A stretch of DNA of 64,000 bases from Cacconaster sp033811195 (GCA_033811195.1 JAPXOZ010000008.1:1-64000), one strand, 5' to 3'. Counted from the stretch's first letter, positions 32,411-41,488 are shown. Translations and numbers: made by a program. Notes: generated from the letters alone by a model not told the origin.

Positions 32411-32441
32411 TTTACAAAAATAGGAATAATTTATAACTTTG
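32411..32441 (+). promoter_or_regulatory. Bacteroides-type promoter of the M16 protease gene
   Basis: TTTA (32411-32414), 19 bases, and a perfect -7 TAACTTTG (32434-32441). The predicted start near 32448 leaves a leader of about 16 bases. Its -33 directly abuts the opposing dnaX -7, the same geometry as at ileS/cvpA. Confidence 0.7.
32415..32422 (-). promoter_or_regulatory. -7 element upstream of dnaX
   Basis: TATTTTTG on the minus strand matches TAnnTTTG, 34 bases before the dnaX ATG. No convincing -33 is present at 19-21 bases. It is back-to-back with the M16 promoter. Confidence 0.5.
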
Positions 32442-32463
32442 CGCCACCCAAAAGAGAAAATTG

Positions 32464-33726
32464 ATGGATAAGTCTTCGCAAAACATTTATATACAAACAC
32501 TTCCCTGCGGTGTCAAGTTTGCCTTCAAACGAGCCCCTTCGCCGGTGGCATATTGCGCACTCAGTATCCGTTCAGGTACGCGCCACGAACCGGAAGAACT
32601 ACCGGGTACGGCCCATCTTGCGGAACATATGCTTTTCAAAGGCACTTCAAGGCATTGCCAACGCGAAATCAACAATCGGCTGGAGCGTTTAGGAGGTGAA
32701 CTTAACGCATTTACCACCAAAGAAGAGACGGTGGTGCATTCCACTACACTCAAAGAAGATATCAGCAAATCGGCAGACCTGCTTTTCGAAATAGTACTCA
32801 GCTCCACTTTCCCTGAAAAGGAACTCATCAAGGAGCGCTCGGTTATTATCGACGAAATAAATATGTACAAGGACTCCCCCGCCGAGAGGATATATGATGA
32901 GTTCGAAGAACTGCTCTTCGGAAACCATCCACTCTCAAGGTCTATTCTGGGCAATGCAAAAAGTCTTAAAAAAATTTCGACAAAAGACCTGCGTGACTAT
33001 GCCGAAACCAGATTCATTCTACCCTCCATTTGCTTTACTGCAGTAGCGGATATGGAGCCCGAAATTGTTGTAAACATGGTCGAAAAGGCTATCTCACGCC
33101 ATTACAACGGCACTAAACAGATCATATCCCAGTTTCAAGCCACATCCGGTAACGGATCAACCTTTGATAAAGGGACCCTATTCCATAAGGAAATTTCACG
33201 TAAGAATCATCAAGCCCACTGTGTGATAGGAACGAGTGCCTATTCGCTCTACGACAAGAATCGTCTCACACTCCTGTTGCTGTGCAATATGCTCGGTGGT
33301 CCCTCCTCCAACTCACGCCTCAACCAGAGCTTAAGGGAACGCTCCGCACTCGTCTATACGGTGGAATCCTCATATACCCAGTACTTAGATACCGGCACCT
33401 TCGCCATTTATTTTGGATGCGATAAGGGAGATGTCGAAAAATGTCTATCTTTGACAGATAAAGAGATCGAGTATTTCCGTGATGGCCGGATGACCGAAGC
33501 GCAGCTCAAATCAGCTAAGAAACAACTCCTCGGACAGCACGCCATCTCCTCGGATAACGGCGAAGTACAGGCTCTCTCCATGGGTAAAAGCCTTCTCTCC
33601 TATGGCAATGTAATGCCTGATAGCGAAATCCGGCGCCAGATAGAAGAGATAACTGTTGAGGACATTCGTCGTGTGGCTTGCGAAGTACTGGCTAAAGAGC
33701 GGCTTTCGACTCTCATATATAGATAA
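32464..33726 (+). CDS. M16 family zinc metalloprotease (insulinase type)
   Basis: A 420-residue single-unit M16 peptidase. The inverted zinc motif HxxEH reads HLAEH at 51-55, and the third ligand is expected in the ERSVIIDEI segment about 75 residues later. The C-terminal inactive half contains SSNSRLNQSLRERSALVY, typical of the family's second domain. It has no signal peptide, and resembles processing-peptidase-like bacterial enzymes that cut peptides in the cytoplasm or periplasm. An in-frame TTG three bases upstream is a less likely start. The methyltransferase gene follows after 5 bases. Confidence 0.94.
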   Translation: MDKSSQNIYIQTLPCGVKFAFKRAPSPVAYCALSIRSGTRHEPEELPGTAHLAEHMLFKGTSRHCQREINNRLERLGGELNAFTTKEETVVHSTTLKEDISKSADLLFEIVLSSTFPEKELIKERSVIIDEINMYKDSPAERIYDEFEELLFGNHPLSRSILGNAKSLKKISTKDLRDYAETRFILPSICFTAVADMEPEIVVNMVEKAISRHYNGTKQIISQFQATSGNGSTFDKGTLFHKEISRKNHQAHCVIGTSAYSLYDKNRLTLLLLCNMLGGPSSNSRLNQSLRERSALVYTVESSYTQYLDTGTFAIYFGCDKGDVEKCLSLTDKEIEYFRDGRMTEAQLKSAKKQLLGQHAISSDNGEVQALSMGKSLLSYGNVMPDSEIRRQIEEITVEDIRRVACEVLAKERLSTLIYR

Positions 33727-33731
33727 TGTGA

Positions 33732-34361
33732 ATGGACCATTTGGACAGATATCTTATCACACATTCCACCTCTCCGGGCAAAGAACTCGAGTGGCTAACT
33801 CGGCAGACGCACCTTCGCACCAACCGTGGCAGAATGCTTTCTGGCCCTATTTTGGGCAAATTTCTGGAAATGATCGCCAAGATGATATCTCCCTCGAGAG
33901 TCCTTGAAATAGGCACATTTACAGGTTACTCCACCATCGCTATTTCGCGTGGACTTGCTCCCGGCGGCACCATTGACTCCATAGAGATCAATGATGAACT
34001 CGAAGACCTCATTCGCGAAGGCTACGAAAAAGCGGGCATCACTAATAAAGTACGACTAATCTTCGGAGATGTGCTTCAGGTGCTGCCTACACTTGAAAAG
34101 GGTTACGACCTGATATATTTGGATGCCAATAAGCGCGAATATCCACACTATTTTAAAGCAGCTGTAGAGCTACTCCGCAGTGGAGGCTTTATCCTGGCAG
34201 ACAATGTGCTCTGGGATGGTAAGGTATTTGATGAATCCCCATCGACGGATGCTCAGACACGTGGTATCCGTGAATTCAACCGCCTTGTAGCAGAGGATCC
34301 CCGCGTAGAAAATGTCATCATACCTCTTCGTGACGGTATAAACATAATCAGAAAACTTTAA
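33732..34361 (+). CDS. SAM-dependent O-methyltransferase
   Basis: A 209-residue class I methyltransferase of the catechol/caffeoyl-CoA type (Methyltransf_3). The SAM motif VLEIGTFTGYSTIAIS is near residues 58-73, the acidic SIEINDEL follows, and YDLIYLDANKREY and LADNVLWDGKV carry the metal-binding acidic residues. The natural substrate is unknown; bacterial members act on small phenolics or on tRNA hydroxyuridine (TrmR-like). It is cotranscribed with the M16 protease gene. Confidence 0.9.
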   Translation: MDHLDRYLITHSTSPGKELEWLTRQTHLRTNRGRMLSGPILGKFLEMIAKMISPSRVLEIGTFTGYSTIAISRGLAPGGTIDSIEINDELEDLIREGYEKAGITNKVRLIFGDVLQVLPTLEKGYDLIYLDANKREYPHYFKAAVELLRSGGFILADNVLWDGKVFDESPSTDAQTRGIREFNRLVAEDPRVENVIIPLRDGINIIRKL

Positions 34362-34395
34362 ATCAATAATACAAACTCTACAAAACTCATCAGTT

Positions 34396-34863
34396 ATGTC
34401 TAAATTTCTCAAAGAATTCAAAGAATTCGCAATGAAGGGCAACGTAATGGATATGGCCATCGGTGTTATTATCGGTGCAGCATTCGGAGCCATCGTAACC
34501 TCACTTGTAGGTGATCTTATTATGCCTCTCATCAGCTGGGCGACCGGCGGAATAGATTTCGCAGAGTGGAGAATAACCCTGCGTGCCGCTGTTGAAGCGA
34601 CTGAAACCACCGACGCCGTGGAAGGCCTCTACATCAGTTACGGCAAATTTATAAATGTGCTGTTTAACTTCATCATCATTGCATTCTCCATCTTCCTTGT
34701 AATCAAAGGCATCAACAAGATGTCCAAGAAACTTGAGTCAGAGAAGACTCAAAAAGAAAGAGAAGAGGCTGAAGCTGAAGCAAAAGCAGCTGCTGAAGCT
34801 CCCGCTCCCGAAAGTGAAGAGGTGAAAATTCTAAAAGAAATCCGTGACGCTATTAAAAAGTGA
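34396..34863 (+). CDS. mscL: Large-conductance mechanosensitive channel
   Basis: A 155-residue channel that opens under membrane tension to release solutes in hypoosmotic shock. The N-terminal amphipathic helix and TM1 are clear (FKEFAMKGNVMDMAIGVIIG), TM2 is FINVLFNFIIIAFSIFLVIK, and the C-terminal helix is charged, with an alanine- and glutamate-rich stretch near 125-145 that is longer than in E. coli. It ends six bases before the convergent M23 gene. Confidence 0.96.
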   Translation: MSKFLKEFKEFAMKGNVMDMAIGVIIGAAFGAIVTSLVGDLIMPLISWATGGIDFAEWRITLRAAVEATETTDAVEGLYISYGKFINVLFNFIIIAFSIFLVIKGINKMSKKLESEKTQKEREEAEAEAKAAAEAPAPESEEVKILKEIRDAIKK

Positions 34864-34869
34864 TGCTGA

Positions 34870-36168
34870 TCAGAGTAGATCCAGCACATAATCGCGGTAA
34901 TACTTTCTTAAAACAAAATTCGAGGCAAGGTTGCGAAGCGAGTCACGACTGGCCTCGAATTTTTCTTTATGTGCCTCCTTTATCGGCTCGGCCGGAGGGG
35001 ACTCCATTTTGAGCGGATTGATAGGTGTTCCATTTTTCCATACTCTGAAATCAAGGTGAGGGCCTGTAGACATTCCCGTACTGCCAACATAACCGATAAC
35101 CTCCCCCTGAGAAACCCTAGAGCCCACTTTCAGGCCGGAGGCATACCTCGACAAATGAAGATAGGCCGTCGTATAGACAGAGTTGTGGCGGATTTTTACG
35201 GTATGACCGCCACCCCCTTTGTACCCCTTCTCTATCACCACTCCGTCACCAATGGTGAGTACAGGAGTGCCTGTCGGAGCAGCATAATCTACACCTGTGT
35301 GAGGTCTTACCACTCTGGTAATAGGGTGTCTTCTGGCATAGGTAAATCCCGAACTTATCCTCGAAAAATACTTTAGTGGAGATTTGAGAAAGGATTTTCT
35401 CATGCTCTCCCCTTCGGCAGTCCAGTAACGATTGGAGGTCCCTTCCTCTTCAAAATAGAGACATTCTATGCTCTTATCACCACTTGTGAAGGTCGAAAAC
35501 CATACCTCGCCAATATCAGTTGGCTCCCCTTCACAGGAATGCTCATTGTAGAGCACTTTGAAGGCATCACCTTTCTGCAATCCGAAAAAGTCGACACTCC
35601 AGGCATATATTTCAGAGAGTTTTATTGCTAGCAGCGGTGAGGCACCGGCATCCTGTATATCATTCCATAGAGACGATGAGATTGTCACTTCAACATATTT
35701 CTGTGCCACATCCACCTGTCTATTTACGATTGATACGGCAAGCGTATCTCTCAGGTCGAAAACAACAGCAGATATATTGTCTTTCTGATAAACAAAATAA
35801 TGGGGTTCCTCCCCTTCTGAAGAAAGATATACATAATAAGAGTGCCCCGTTTTGAAAGTATTTGCGTCAAATAGACCCCGTGATTTGCTTACCAGATTGT
35901 GGACCTTGCTATGAGGCACTCCGAAATTGTTAAGCACGGTGGAAAAATAGTCCTTAGTGCCCACCTTTCCTTCCACTACAGTGTATTCCCCCCTAGGGAT
36001 GCCGAAGCGGTCTGTTACAACCTCCTTCACCAGTCTCTGCGTCTCCTCCGATATATCATCAGATACGGCATTATCACCGCACGCTACCGACAAAACTGTA
36101 AAAATCATCAATGTCGTCACCCTGGACAACAATCTTGCAAAACTACCTGTCTGACTCTCTGTACGCAT
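34870..36168 (-). CDS. M23 family peptidase lipoprotein
   Basis: From ATG 36168 this is a 432-residue lipoprotein: the signal peptide ends LSVACGD, so Cys would be lipidated near residue 30. The frame stays open upstream to 36309, but that extension lacks a signal, would bury the lipobox and overlaps mraZ control sites, so it is rejected. A middle domain of unknown function is followed by an M23 (LytM) domain with RPHTGVDYA (zinc His and Asp) and GPHLDFRV. The canonical HxH is HLD here, so one histidine is replaced by Asp. A role in cutting peptidoglycan peptides, or in activating amidases if inactive, is expected beside the division cluster. Confidence 0.9.
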   Translation of the reverse strand: MRTESQTGSFARLLSRVTTLMIFTVLSVACGDNAVSDDISEETQRLVKEVVTDRFGIPRGEYTVVEGKVGTKDYFSTVLNNFGVPHSKVHNLVSKSRGLFDANTFKTGHSYYVYLSSEGEEPHYFVYQKDNISAVVFDLRDTLAVSIVNRQVDVAQKYVEVTISSSLWNDIQDAGASPLLAIKLSEIYAWSVDFFGLQKGDAFKVLYNEHSCEGEPTDIGEVWFSTFTSGDKSIECLYFEEEGTSNRYWTAEGESMRKSFLKSPLKYFSRISSGFTYARRHPITRVVRPHTGVDYAAPTGTPVLTIGDGVVIEKGYKGGGGHTVKIRHNSVYTTAYLHLSRYASGLKVGSRVSQGEVIGYVGSTGMSTGPHLDFRVWKNGTPINPLKMESPPAEPIKEAHKEKFEASRDSLRNLASNFVLRKYYRDYVLDLL

Positions 36169-36228
36169 CTTTTTCCTATCAATTTTTCGGCAAGTTAACC
36201 ATTTTCCAACACTCTGTTGATATTTTTG

Positions 36229-36268
36229 TGGAAAAATTTGTAAAAATTTGTAAAAAAGTGGAAAAGTA
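36229..36268 (+). promoter_or_regulatory. Four 10-bp direct repeats, candidate MraZ operator
   Basis: TGGAAAAATT (36229), TGTAAAAATT (36239), TGTAAAAAAG (36249) and TGGAAAAGTA (36259) repeat with an exact 10-bp period and cover the -33 region of the mraZ promoter. E. coli MraZ binds TGGGN direct repeats separated by five bases, also a 10-bp period. This makes autoregulation the natural reading; it is inferred. Confidence 0.5.
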
Positions 36269-36280
36269 TTATTACTTTTG
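36247..36280 (+). promoter_or_regulatory. Bacteroides-type promoter of the dcw cluster
   Basis: TTTG (36247-36250), 22 bases, and TACTTTTG (36273-36280). The -7 is perfect; the spacer is slightly long. The predicted start near 36287 gives a leader of about 33 bases to the mraZ ATG. No equally good promoter is seen until after ftsZ, so it may drive much of the cluster. Confidence 0.65.
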
Positions 36281-36319
36281 CACAACACATCATATAAAAC
36301 TATATACAATCACATTTGA

Positions 36320-36766
36320 ATGGCAAAGTTCATCGGCGAATTTAAAGCAAAAGTTGACGACAAGGGGAGGTTAATCTTCCCCTCTGCCTTCAAATCCGCT
36401 ATGGGTAGCGGGGCCGATCTTCGCTTTGTCATAAAGAAATCCCTGTTTTCCGAGTGTCTCGAGATGTACACCTATTCTGAGTGGGAAAAGGAGTCTGAAC
36501 TGGTGAGAAGCCGTCTCAACTTCTTCAACCGTGACCACGCTGAGTTTTGGAGAGAATATATGCGTGGCAGCCATATCGTGGAACCCGACGAGAAACTCGG
36601 CAGGATGTCCGTCCCAAAGGATAAGCTAGACTCTATCGGCGTCCTCAAGGATGTGATATTCTTCGGCAACAATCACAAGATCGAGATCTGGGCTAAGGAG
36701 AAATTCGAGGCCCAGCAGCTCGATAGTGAGGCCTATGTTGCACTTGCCGAAAAAATTCTTGGCTAG
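36320..36766 (+). CDS. mraZ: MraZ, DNA-binding regulator of the division cluster
   Basis: A 148-residue protein of the AbrB-like double-psi barrel family. Both repeats are visible: GEFKAKVDDKGRLIFPSAFK near the start and EPDEKLGRMSVPKDKLDSIG later, each with the D.KGR/DxLGR signature. In other bacteria MraZ forms a ring and represses its own operon. The ten-base repeats just upstream are the likely target. rsmH follows after 18 bases with a strong AAGGAGG site. Confidence 0.96.
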   Translation: MAKFIGEFKAKVDDKGRLIFPSAFKSAMGSGADLRFVIKKSLFSECLEMYTYSEWEKESELVRSRLNFFNRDHAEFWREYMRGSHIVEPDEKLGRMSVPKDKLDSIGVLKDVIFFGNNHKIEIWAKEKFEAQQLDSEAYVALAEKILG

Positions 36767-36784
36767 AAAAGAAGGAGGTGAGAG

Positions 36785-37687
36785 ATGTCAGCCTACCATA
36801 TACCGGTATTGCTTGAGGAGAGCGTGTCGGCTCTTACCGTAAAAGAAAACGGAGTCTATATAGATGCCACTTTCGGAGGTGGGGGCCATAGCAGAGCTAT
36901 TCTCCAACGTCTAGGCAGAAAAGGTCGGCTGATGGTATTTGACAAGGACTACGAGGCACTGGCTAATCTGCCCGATGATGAGAGGGTAATTGCAGTCAAC
37001 AACAACTTTCGGTTCATCCACAACTATGTGAGATACTATGGTTTTGAGAAGGTGGACGGCATTATTGCGGATCTCGGGGTTTCATCCCACCAATTTGACA
37101 CGAGTGAGCGGGGCTTTTCCTTCAGATTTGATGCTCCGCTGGATATGAGGATGAACTTGGAAGCGCGTAAAAGCGCAAAAGATATTGTAAATAGTTATAC
37201 GTTCGAAGAGCTGGAAAGGGTATTCAGGATCTACGGGGAGGTAGATGATAGCAGGAAGGTTGCGGATCTTGTTTGCCGGGCAAGGGAGATCTCTCCCATA
37301 GAGACAACCGGAGATTTGGGCAGAGCCTTGGAAAGCGTTCTGCCCAAATTTTCAGAACACAAATTCCTGGCCAAAATCTACCAGGCACTTAGAATTGAAA
37401 CCAACGATGAAATGCGCGATCTGGAGGGGCTGATGAAGGGTGTGATACGTTCACTTAAAAGCGGGGGTATTATTTCGGTAATCAGTTACCATTCCCTGGA
37501 GGATAGGATAGTCAAGAATTTTCTCAAGTCCGGCAATGTGACCGGCAGGATTGAAAAAGATCTGATGGGACACGGTACCTCGCCTTTTGAGCTGGTAAAT
37601 AAAAAGCCTATCATCCCAGGCAAAAATGAAATTGCAGGCAACACACGCGCTAGAAGCGCCAAACTCAGAGTGGCTAAAAGAAGATAG
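36785..37687 (+). CDS. rsmH: 16S rRNA m4C1402 methyltransferase
   Basis: A 300-residue SAM-dependent methyltransferase acting on C1402 of 16S rRNA. The N-terminus HIPVLLEESVSAL, the SAM loop YIDATFGGGGHSRAIL, GIIADLGVSSHQFD and the late ISYHSLEDRIVKNF are all diagnostic. The end is basic (SAKLRVAKRR). A Shine-Dalgarno GAAGGAGG precedes the ATG. The FtsL-like gene starts two bases after its stop. Confidence 0.97.
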   Translation: MSAYHIPVLLEESVSALTVKENGVYIDATFGGGGHSRAILQRLGRKGRLMVFDKDYEALANLPDDERVIAVNNNFRFIHNYVRYYGFEKVDGIIADLGVSSHQFDTSERGFSFRFDAPLDMRMNLEARKSAKDIVNSYTFEELERVFRIYGEVDDSRKVADLVCRAREISPIETTGDLGRALESVLPKFSEHKFLAKIYQALRIETNDEMRDLEGLMKGVIRSLKSGGIISVISYHSLEDRIVKNFLKSGNVTGRIEKDLMGHGTSPFELVNKKPIIPGKNEIAGNTRARSAKLRVAKRR

Positions 37688-37689
37688 AA

Positions 37690-38022
37690 ATGGGACTCAA
37701 AAGAAAGATTTTAGATAAGACCACTTCGTTTTTTAGCGGGTCATTCATATTGAAATGGAGACTCGAGAGATTTATCGGGTTCGTCATATATATATTTATT
37801 CTGATTGTGCTCTTCATCAGTTGGAATCTATATATCGAGAGCAGGCTGGTTAAAATCGAAAAGAACTCGGCTATCATCAAGGATCTCGAGATCAATCGCC
37901 AGCAACGCGCACTGGAGCTTGTGGGCCTTGACCACAATATAAAAGTAGAAAAAATGTTACAAGATTTCGGTTCAAAGCTCCATGCTCCGACCGACCAGCC
38001 CATAAGAGTAAAAGGAGAGTAA
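37690..38022 (+). CDS. ftsL: FtsL-like cell division protein
   Basis: A 110-residue bitopic protein with one membrane helix (about 36-55, IGFVIYIFILIVLFISW) and a periplasmic coiled coil rich in Glu, Arg, Leu and Ile. Sequence alone is weak, but the size, topology and position between rsmH and ftsI are those of FtsL in Bacteroidota. FtsL would join FtsQ and a FtsB-like partner to activate FtsW and FtsI. No separate ftsB is seen here. Confidence 0.85.
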   Translation: MGLKRKILDKTTSFFSGSFILKWRLERFIGFVIYIFILIVLFISWNLYIESRLVKIEKNSAIIKDLEINRQQRALELVGLDHNIKVEKMLQDFGSKLHAPTDQPIRVKGE

Positions 38023-38025
38023 AAA

Positions 38026-40053
38026 ATGAAAGTCAACATCGGAAAAGTGGGCATGGCATATGTCATTTTCATCCTCATAGCATTAGCTGCGGTGGTGAAG
38101 ATCGTCTATACCCAGTTTTTCCATACCCCCGAAAAGTCCGAAGTTGCAAGTGTAATTATCGATACGTATGATATCAAAGGTCGCAGAGGGAGCATCCTTT
38201 CTGATGATGGACGTTATCTGGCCTTTTCCATTCCGGAATACCAGCTCTATATGGACCTAAGCAGCAAGGTGATCTCTGACACTCTTTTTGACAATCATGT
38301 GAAAGCCCTTTCAATAGAGTTGGCAAATCTTTATAAGGATCGCAACGCAGCAGGATATGAAAGGCTTCTGCGTACAGCACGCAAAGAGCAAAAAAGATAT
38401 CTCTGCATCAATAAAAAACTGCTCACTTACAAGGAAATGAAGCTTGCGAAGACCTTCCCTATTTTCGATCAGGGGCAAAGAAGAGGCGGTCTCATCATCG
38501 AAGCGGTAGATGATCATAGAGAATATCCCTACGATTACCTCGCCTATCGCACTTTGGGCCATCTCAAGAGCGATACGGCTCAGATAAGAGTGGGTATTGA
38601 AGGAAGTTGCGATTCCATACTCAGGGGCACAAAGGGTCAACGACCAATGAAAAAAACAGAGGGTAATGAGTGGATTCCCGATTATGACAGAGCCATTATT
38701 CCTCCGGTAAATGGTACCGACATCAAGACCACTCTCAATATCGATATCCAAAGCATAGCTGAAAGAGCGCTACGCAACAGGCTTTCAAAGAGCGAAGAGC
38801 TTCAGGCCGGCGCAGTGATAGTGATGGAGGTTGCCACAGGCGAGATAAAGGCTATGGTGAATCTTGAAAAGTATAACGGAAGATATGTGGAGAGATACAA
38901 TTACGCTATAGGTCGAAAAGGTGAACCGGGATCGGTATTCAAGCTAACCTCGCTGGCTATTCTCCTTGAGACCGGAAAAGTCAAATTGGAGGATGAAATG
39001 AAGGCAGAAGTCTATTACAGTGTACCGGGGAAAAAATATGAAGACAAGTATCTTCGAGGATACGATAAAATAAGTGTCCAAAGAGGATTTGAGATCTCCT
39101 CAAATAATGTCTTCATAAAGCAGGTGTGGGAAAATTTTGGCTACAACAAATCTACACAACAACAATATACTGATCTGCTTAAAGCGATGAATATTCACTA
39201 TGATCATGACATTGAGATAAATGGTCTCGCTAAAGCAACAATCCCTTCACCCTCGGATAAGGTCAGACCTTGGAAAGATATAGACCTTGCCTCTCTTGCC
39301 TTTGGATATGCAGCAGAACTGACTCCACTCCATACTGTGACCTTCTATAACGCCATCGCCAACAATGGAGTAATGGTCAGACCTCACCTGATAAGCGAAT
39401 TTATCAAAGATGGAGAGACAATTAAAAAGATTGAGCCGGTAGAGATCTCAACTGTTTGCTCAGAATCTACTATAAAGGAGCTTCATAAGGCTCTTAGAGC
39501 CGTAGTCGAGAATGGAACGGGAAAGGAGCCCTTCAGAGGCTGCAAGGTGGAAGTTGCAGGAAAAACAGGTACTGCGAAAGTAGTTATTCCCTCTACCGGA
39601 ACTTATACTGACCGTCAGGGCAGAAAAGTTCACCAGGGCTCATTTGTAGGTTTTTTCCCCTACGAAAACCCAAAATATACCGCAATTGCCGTAATCTTTT
39701 CGGGACCGACATACAAAGACTACTATGGCGGCACCTGGGCAGCCCCTGTAGTTAGGGAGATTGCCGAATACATCTATACATCATCGCCCGAATGGAATGG
39801 GCAATTGACTGCTTCTGCACAACTTCCAGCATATAAGGAGTACCCCAACCATGCAATCAATGATACGATATCGGGAGTACCCAACGTGATCGGAATGGGA
39901 CTTAAAAGCAGTATTAACACCCTTGAGAGCAGAGATTATAGAGTCTCTTTTTCCGGACACGGCAATGTAATAAAACAGGAACCCGCTCCCGGCACGAAGA
40001 GCACAAACAGAAAAGTCAAAATTTATCTTGCTGAAAAACATGAAACTGAATGA
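38026..40053 (+). CDS. ftsI: Peptidoglycan transpeptidase FtsI (PBP3) with C-terminal PASTA domain
   Basis: A 675-residue class B penicillin-binding protein. A membrane anchor (about 9-28) and dimerisation domain precede the transpeptidase, whose catalytic motifs are Ser303-Val-Phe-Lys306, Ser358-Ser-Asn360 and Lys513-Thr-Gly515. A PASTA domain (about 620-672, VPNVIGMGLKSSINTLESR) follows, as in SpoVD-like and other Bacteroidota FtsI. It cross-links septal peptidoglycan with FtsW. Its 3' end overlaps murE by 14 bases. Confidence 0.96.
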   Translation: MKVNIGKVGMAYVIFILIALAAVVKIVYTQFFHTPEKSEVASVIIDTYDIKGRRGSILSDDGRYLAFSIPEYQLYMDLSSKVISDTLFDNHVKALSIELANLYKDRNAAGYERLLRTARKEQKRYLCINKKLLTYKEMKLAKTFPIFDQGQRRGGLIIEAVDDHREYPYDYLAYRTLGHLKSDTAQIRVGIEGSCDSILRGTKGQRPMKKTEGNEWIPDYDRAIIPPVNGTDIKTTLNIDIQSIAERALRNRLSKSEELQAGAVIVMEVATGEIKAMVNLEKYNGRYVERYNYAIGRKGEPGSVFKLTSLAILLETGKVKLEDEMKAEVYYSVPGKKYEDKYLRGYDKISVQRGFEISSNNVFIKQVWENFGYNKSTQQQYTDLLKAMNIHYDHDIEINGLAKATIPSPSDKVRPWKDIDLASLAFGYAAELTPLHTVTFYNAIANNGVMVRPHLISEFIKDGETIKKIEPVEISTVCSESTIKELHKALRAVVENGTGKEPFRGCKVEVAGKTGTAKVVIPSTGTYTDRQGRKVHQGSFVGFFPYENPKYTAIAVIFSGPTYKDYYGGTWAAPVVREIAEYIYTSSPEWNGQLTASAQLPAYKEYPNHAINDTISGVPNVIGMGLKSSINTLESRDYRVSFSGHGNVIKQEPAPGTKSTNRKVKIYLAEKHETE

Positions 40054-41488
40054 CATATTAAAAGGACTTGAAGTCCTCGACATAAAAGGCAGCAAATCCA
40101 TAGAGATAAGCGACATCACTCTTGACTCCCGCAAATGTAGTACGCGCTCGCTCTTCATAGCAGCTGTCGGCACCAAAGCTGACGGACACGATTATATCGA
40201 AAGTGCCGTCAAAGCAGGTGCATCAGCAATAATATATCAGGAAGGGGCATATAGCGGTGGAGATGCAACATATATAAAGGTAGCAGACAGCAGAAAGGCT
40301 GCGGGTCTGGCCGCATCCAATTTTTATGGTAACCCATCTTCAAAATTCAACCTTGTGGGAGTGACAGGCACCAACGGTAAGACCACTACAGCCACACTGC
40401 TTTATCATCTTTTTACCTCGCTCGGTTATTACTGTGGGCTAATTTCGACCATAGCCAACTACATCGGGGAAGAGAAATTCGAAACCGAATACACCACTCC
40501 CGATACTATTGCCCTCAATAAACTGATGGCCCTTATGGCCGAAAGAGGTTGCGAATATTGCTTTATGGAGGTGAGTTCCCACGCTCTGGACCAGGAACGT
40601 GTATATGGTCTGCAATTCAAGGGAGCCATTTTCTCCAATCTGACTCATGACCATCTTGATTACCACAATACATTTCTCGAATACCTTCATTGCAAGAAGC
40701 GTCTTTTCGACACTCTTCCCAAGAATGCTTTTGCTCTTATCAATATAGATGATAAAAACGGCGAAGTGATGGTACAAAATTGTCGAGCAACTATAAAGAG
40801 ATATTCTTGCCGCACACTTGCTGACTTCAACTGCAAAATTGTAGAGGAGAGTATTGAAGGAATGATGCTCGCTATAGGCAACAATCGTTTCTGGACACAG
40901 TTTATCGGCGGACACAATGCTTACAACCTGCTGGCAGTTTATGCGACTGCCATCCTTTTGGGAGCCGACAGAGATGAAGTGCTGGTAAAAATGAGTTTAT
41001 TGAAGGCTGTTGCAGGGCGTCTCGAATATATTCGCGGAGGCAATGAGATTACTGCAGTTGTGGATTACGCCCACACGCCGGACGCTCTCGAAAATGTTCT
41101 AAAAACACTCCGTTCGACAGCCAAAGGGCGTCAACTGATATGCGTATTCGGTTGCGGAGGCAATCGAGATAAAAGCAAACGCCCCGAAATGGGTGTGATT
41201 GCTACAAAGTATGCAGACAAAGTAATTGTAACATCGGACAACCCCCGTTTTGAGGATCCCGATACTATTATTAATGATATCCGCAACGGCCTCAACGCTG
41301 CAGAAAAGGCTAAGTCACTCTTCATTACCGACCGCAAAGAGGCCATCCGCACAGCCATAATGATGGCTCCCAAAGGCGCAGTCATACTTGTGGCAGGTAA
41401 AGGGCACGAGGATTATCAGATTGTCGGCGGAGAGAAACACCATTTTGACGATAAGGAGATTATCTCAGAAACATTAGAACAACTATAA
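40040..41488 (+). CDS. murE: UDP-MurNAc-tripeptide ligase MurE
   Basis: A 482-residue Mur ligase that adds the third amino acid. The ATP loop GVTGTNGKTTTATLL is near residue 110, and the substrate-selection region reads VTSDNPRFEDPDTI; the DNPR motif is the mark of enzymes that use meso-diaminopimelate. The ATG at 40040 lies inside the end of ftsI; an in-frame TTG four codons upstream is less likely. Confidence 0.97.
   Translation: MKLNDILKGLEVLDIKGSKSIEISDITLDSRKCSTRSLFIAAVGTKADGHDYIESAVKAGASAIIYQEGAYSGGDATYIKVADSRKAAGLAASNFYGNPSSKFNLVGVTGTNGKTTTATLLYHLFTSLGYYCGLISTIANYIGEEKFETEYTTPDTIALNKLMALMAERGCEYCFMEVSSHALDQERVYGLQFKGAIFSNLTHDHLDYHNTFLEYLHCKKRLFDTLPKNAFALINIDDKNGEVMVQNCRATIKRYSCRTLADFNCKIVEESIEGMMLAIGNNRFWTQFIGGHNAYNLLAVYATAILLGADRDEVLVKMSLLKAVAGRLEYIRGGNEITAVVDYAHTPDALENVLKTLRSTAKGRQLICVFGCGGNRDKSKRPEMGVIATKYADKVIVTSDNPRFEDPDTIINDIRNGLNAAEKAKSLFITDRKEAIRTAIMMAPKGAVILVAGKGHEDYQIVGGEKHHFDDKEIISETLEQL

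Noticed and set aside
36220..36270. Replication origin or DnaA box cluster near TGTGGAAAA
   Set aside because: Only a one-mismatch DnaA-like word is present; the 10-bp repeat period and position fit an mraZ operator better.
36169..36309. N-terminal extension of the M23 protein to a start at 36309
   Set aside because: It would place the lipoprotein signal 47 residues inside and overlap the mraZ promoter; ATG 36168 gives a normal lipoprotein signal.
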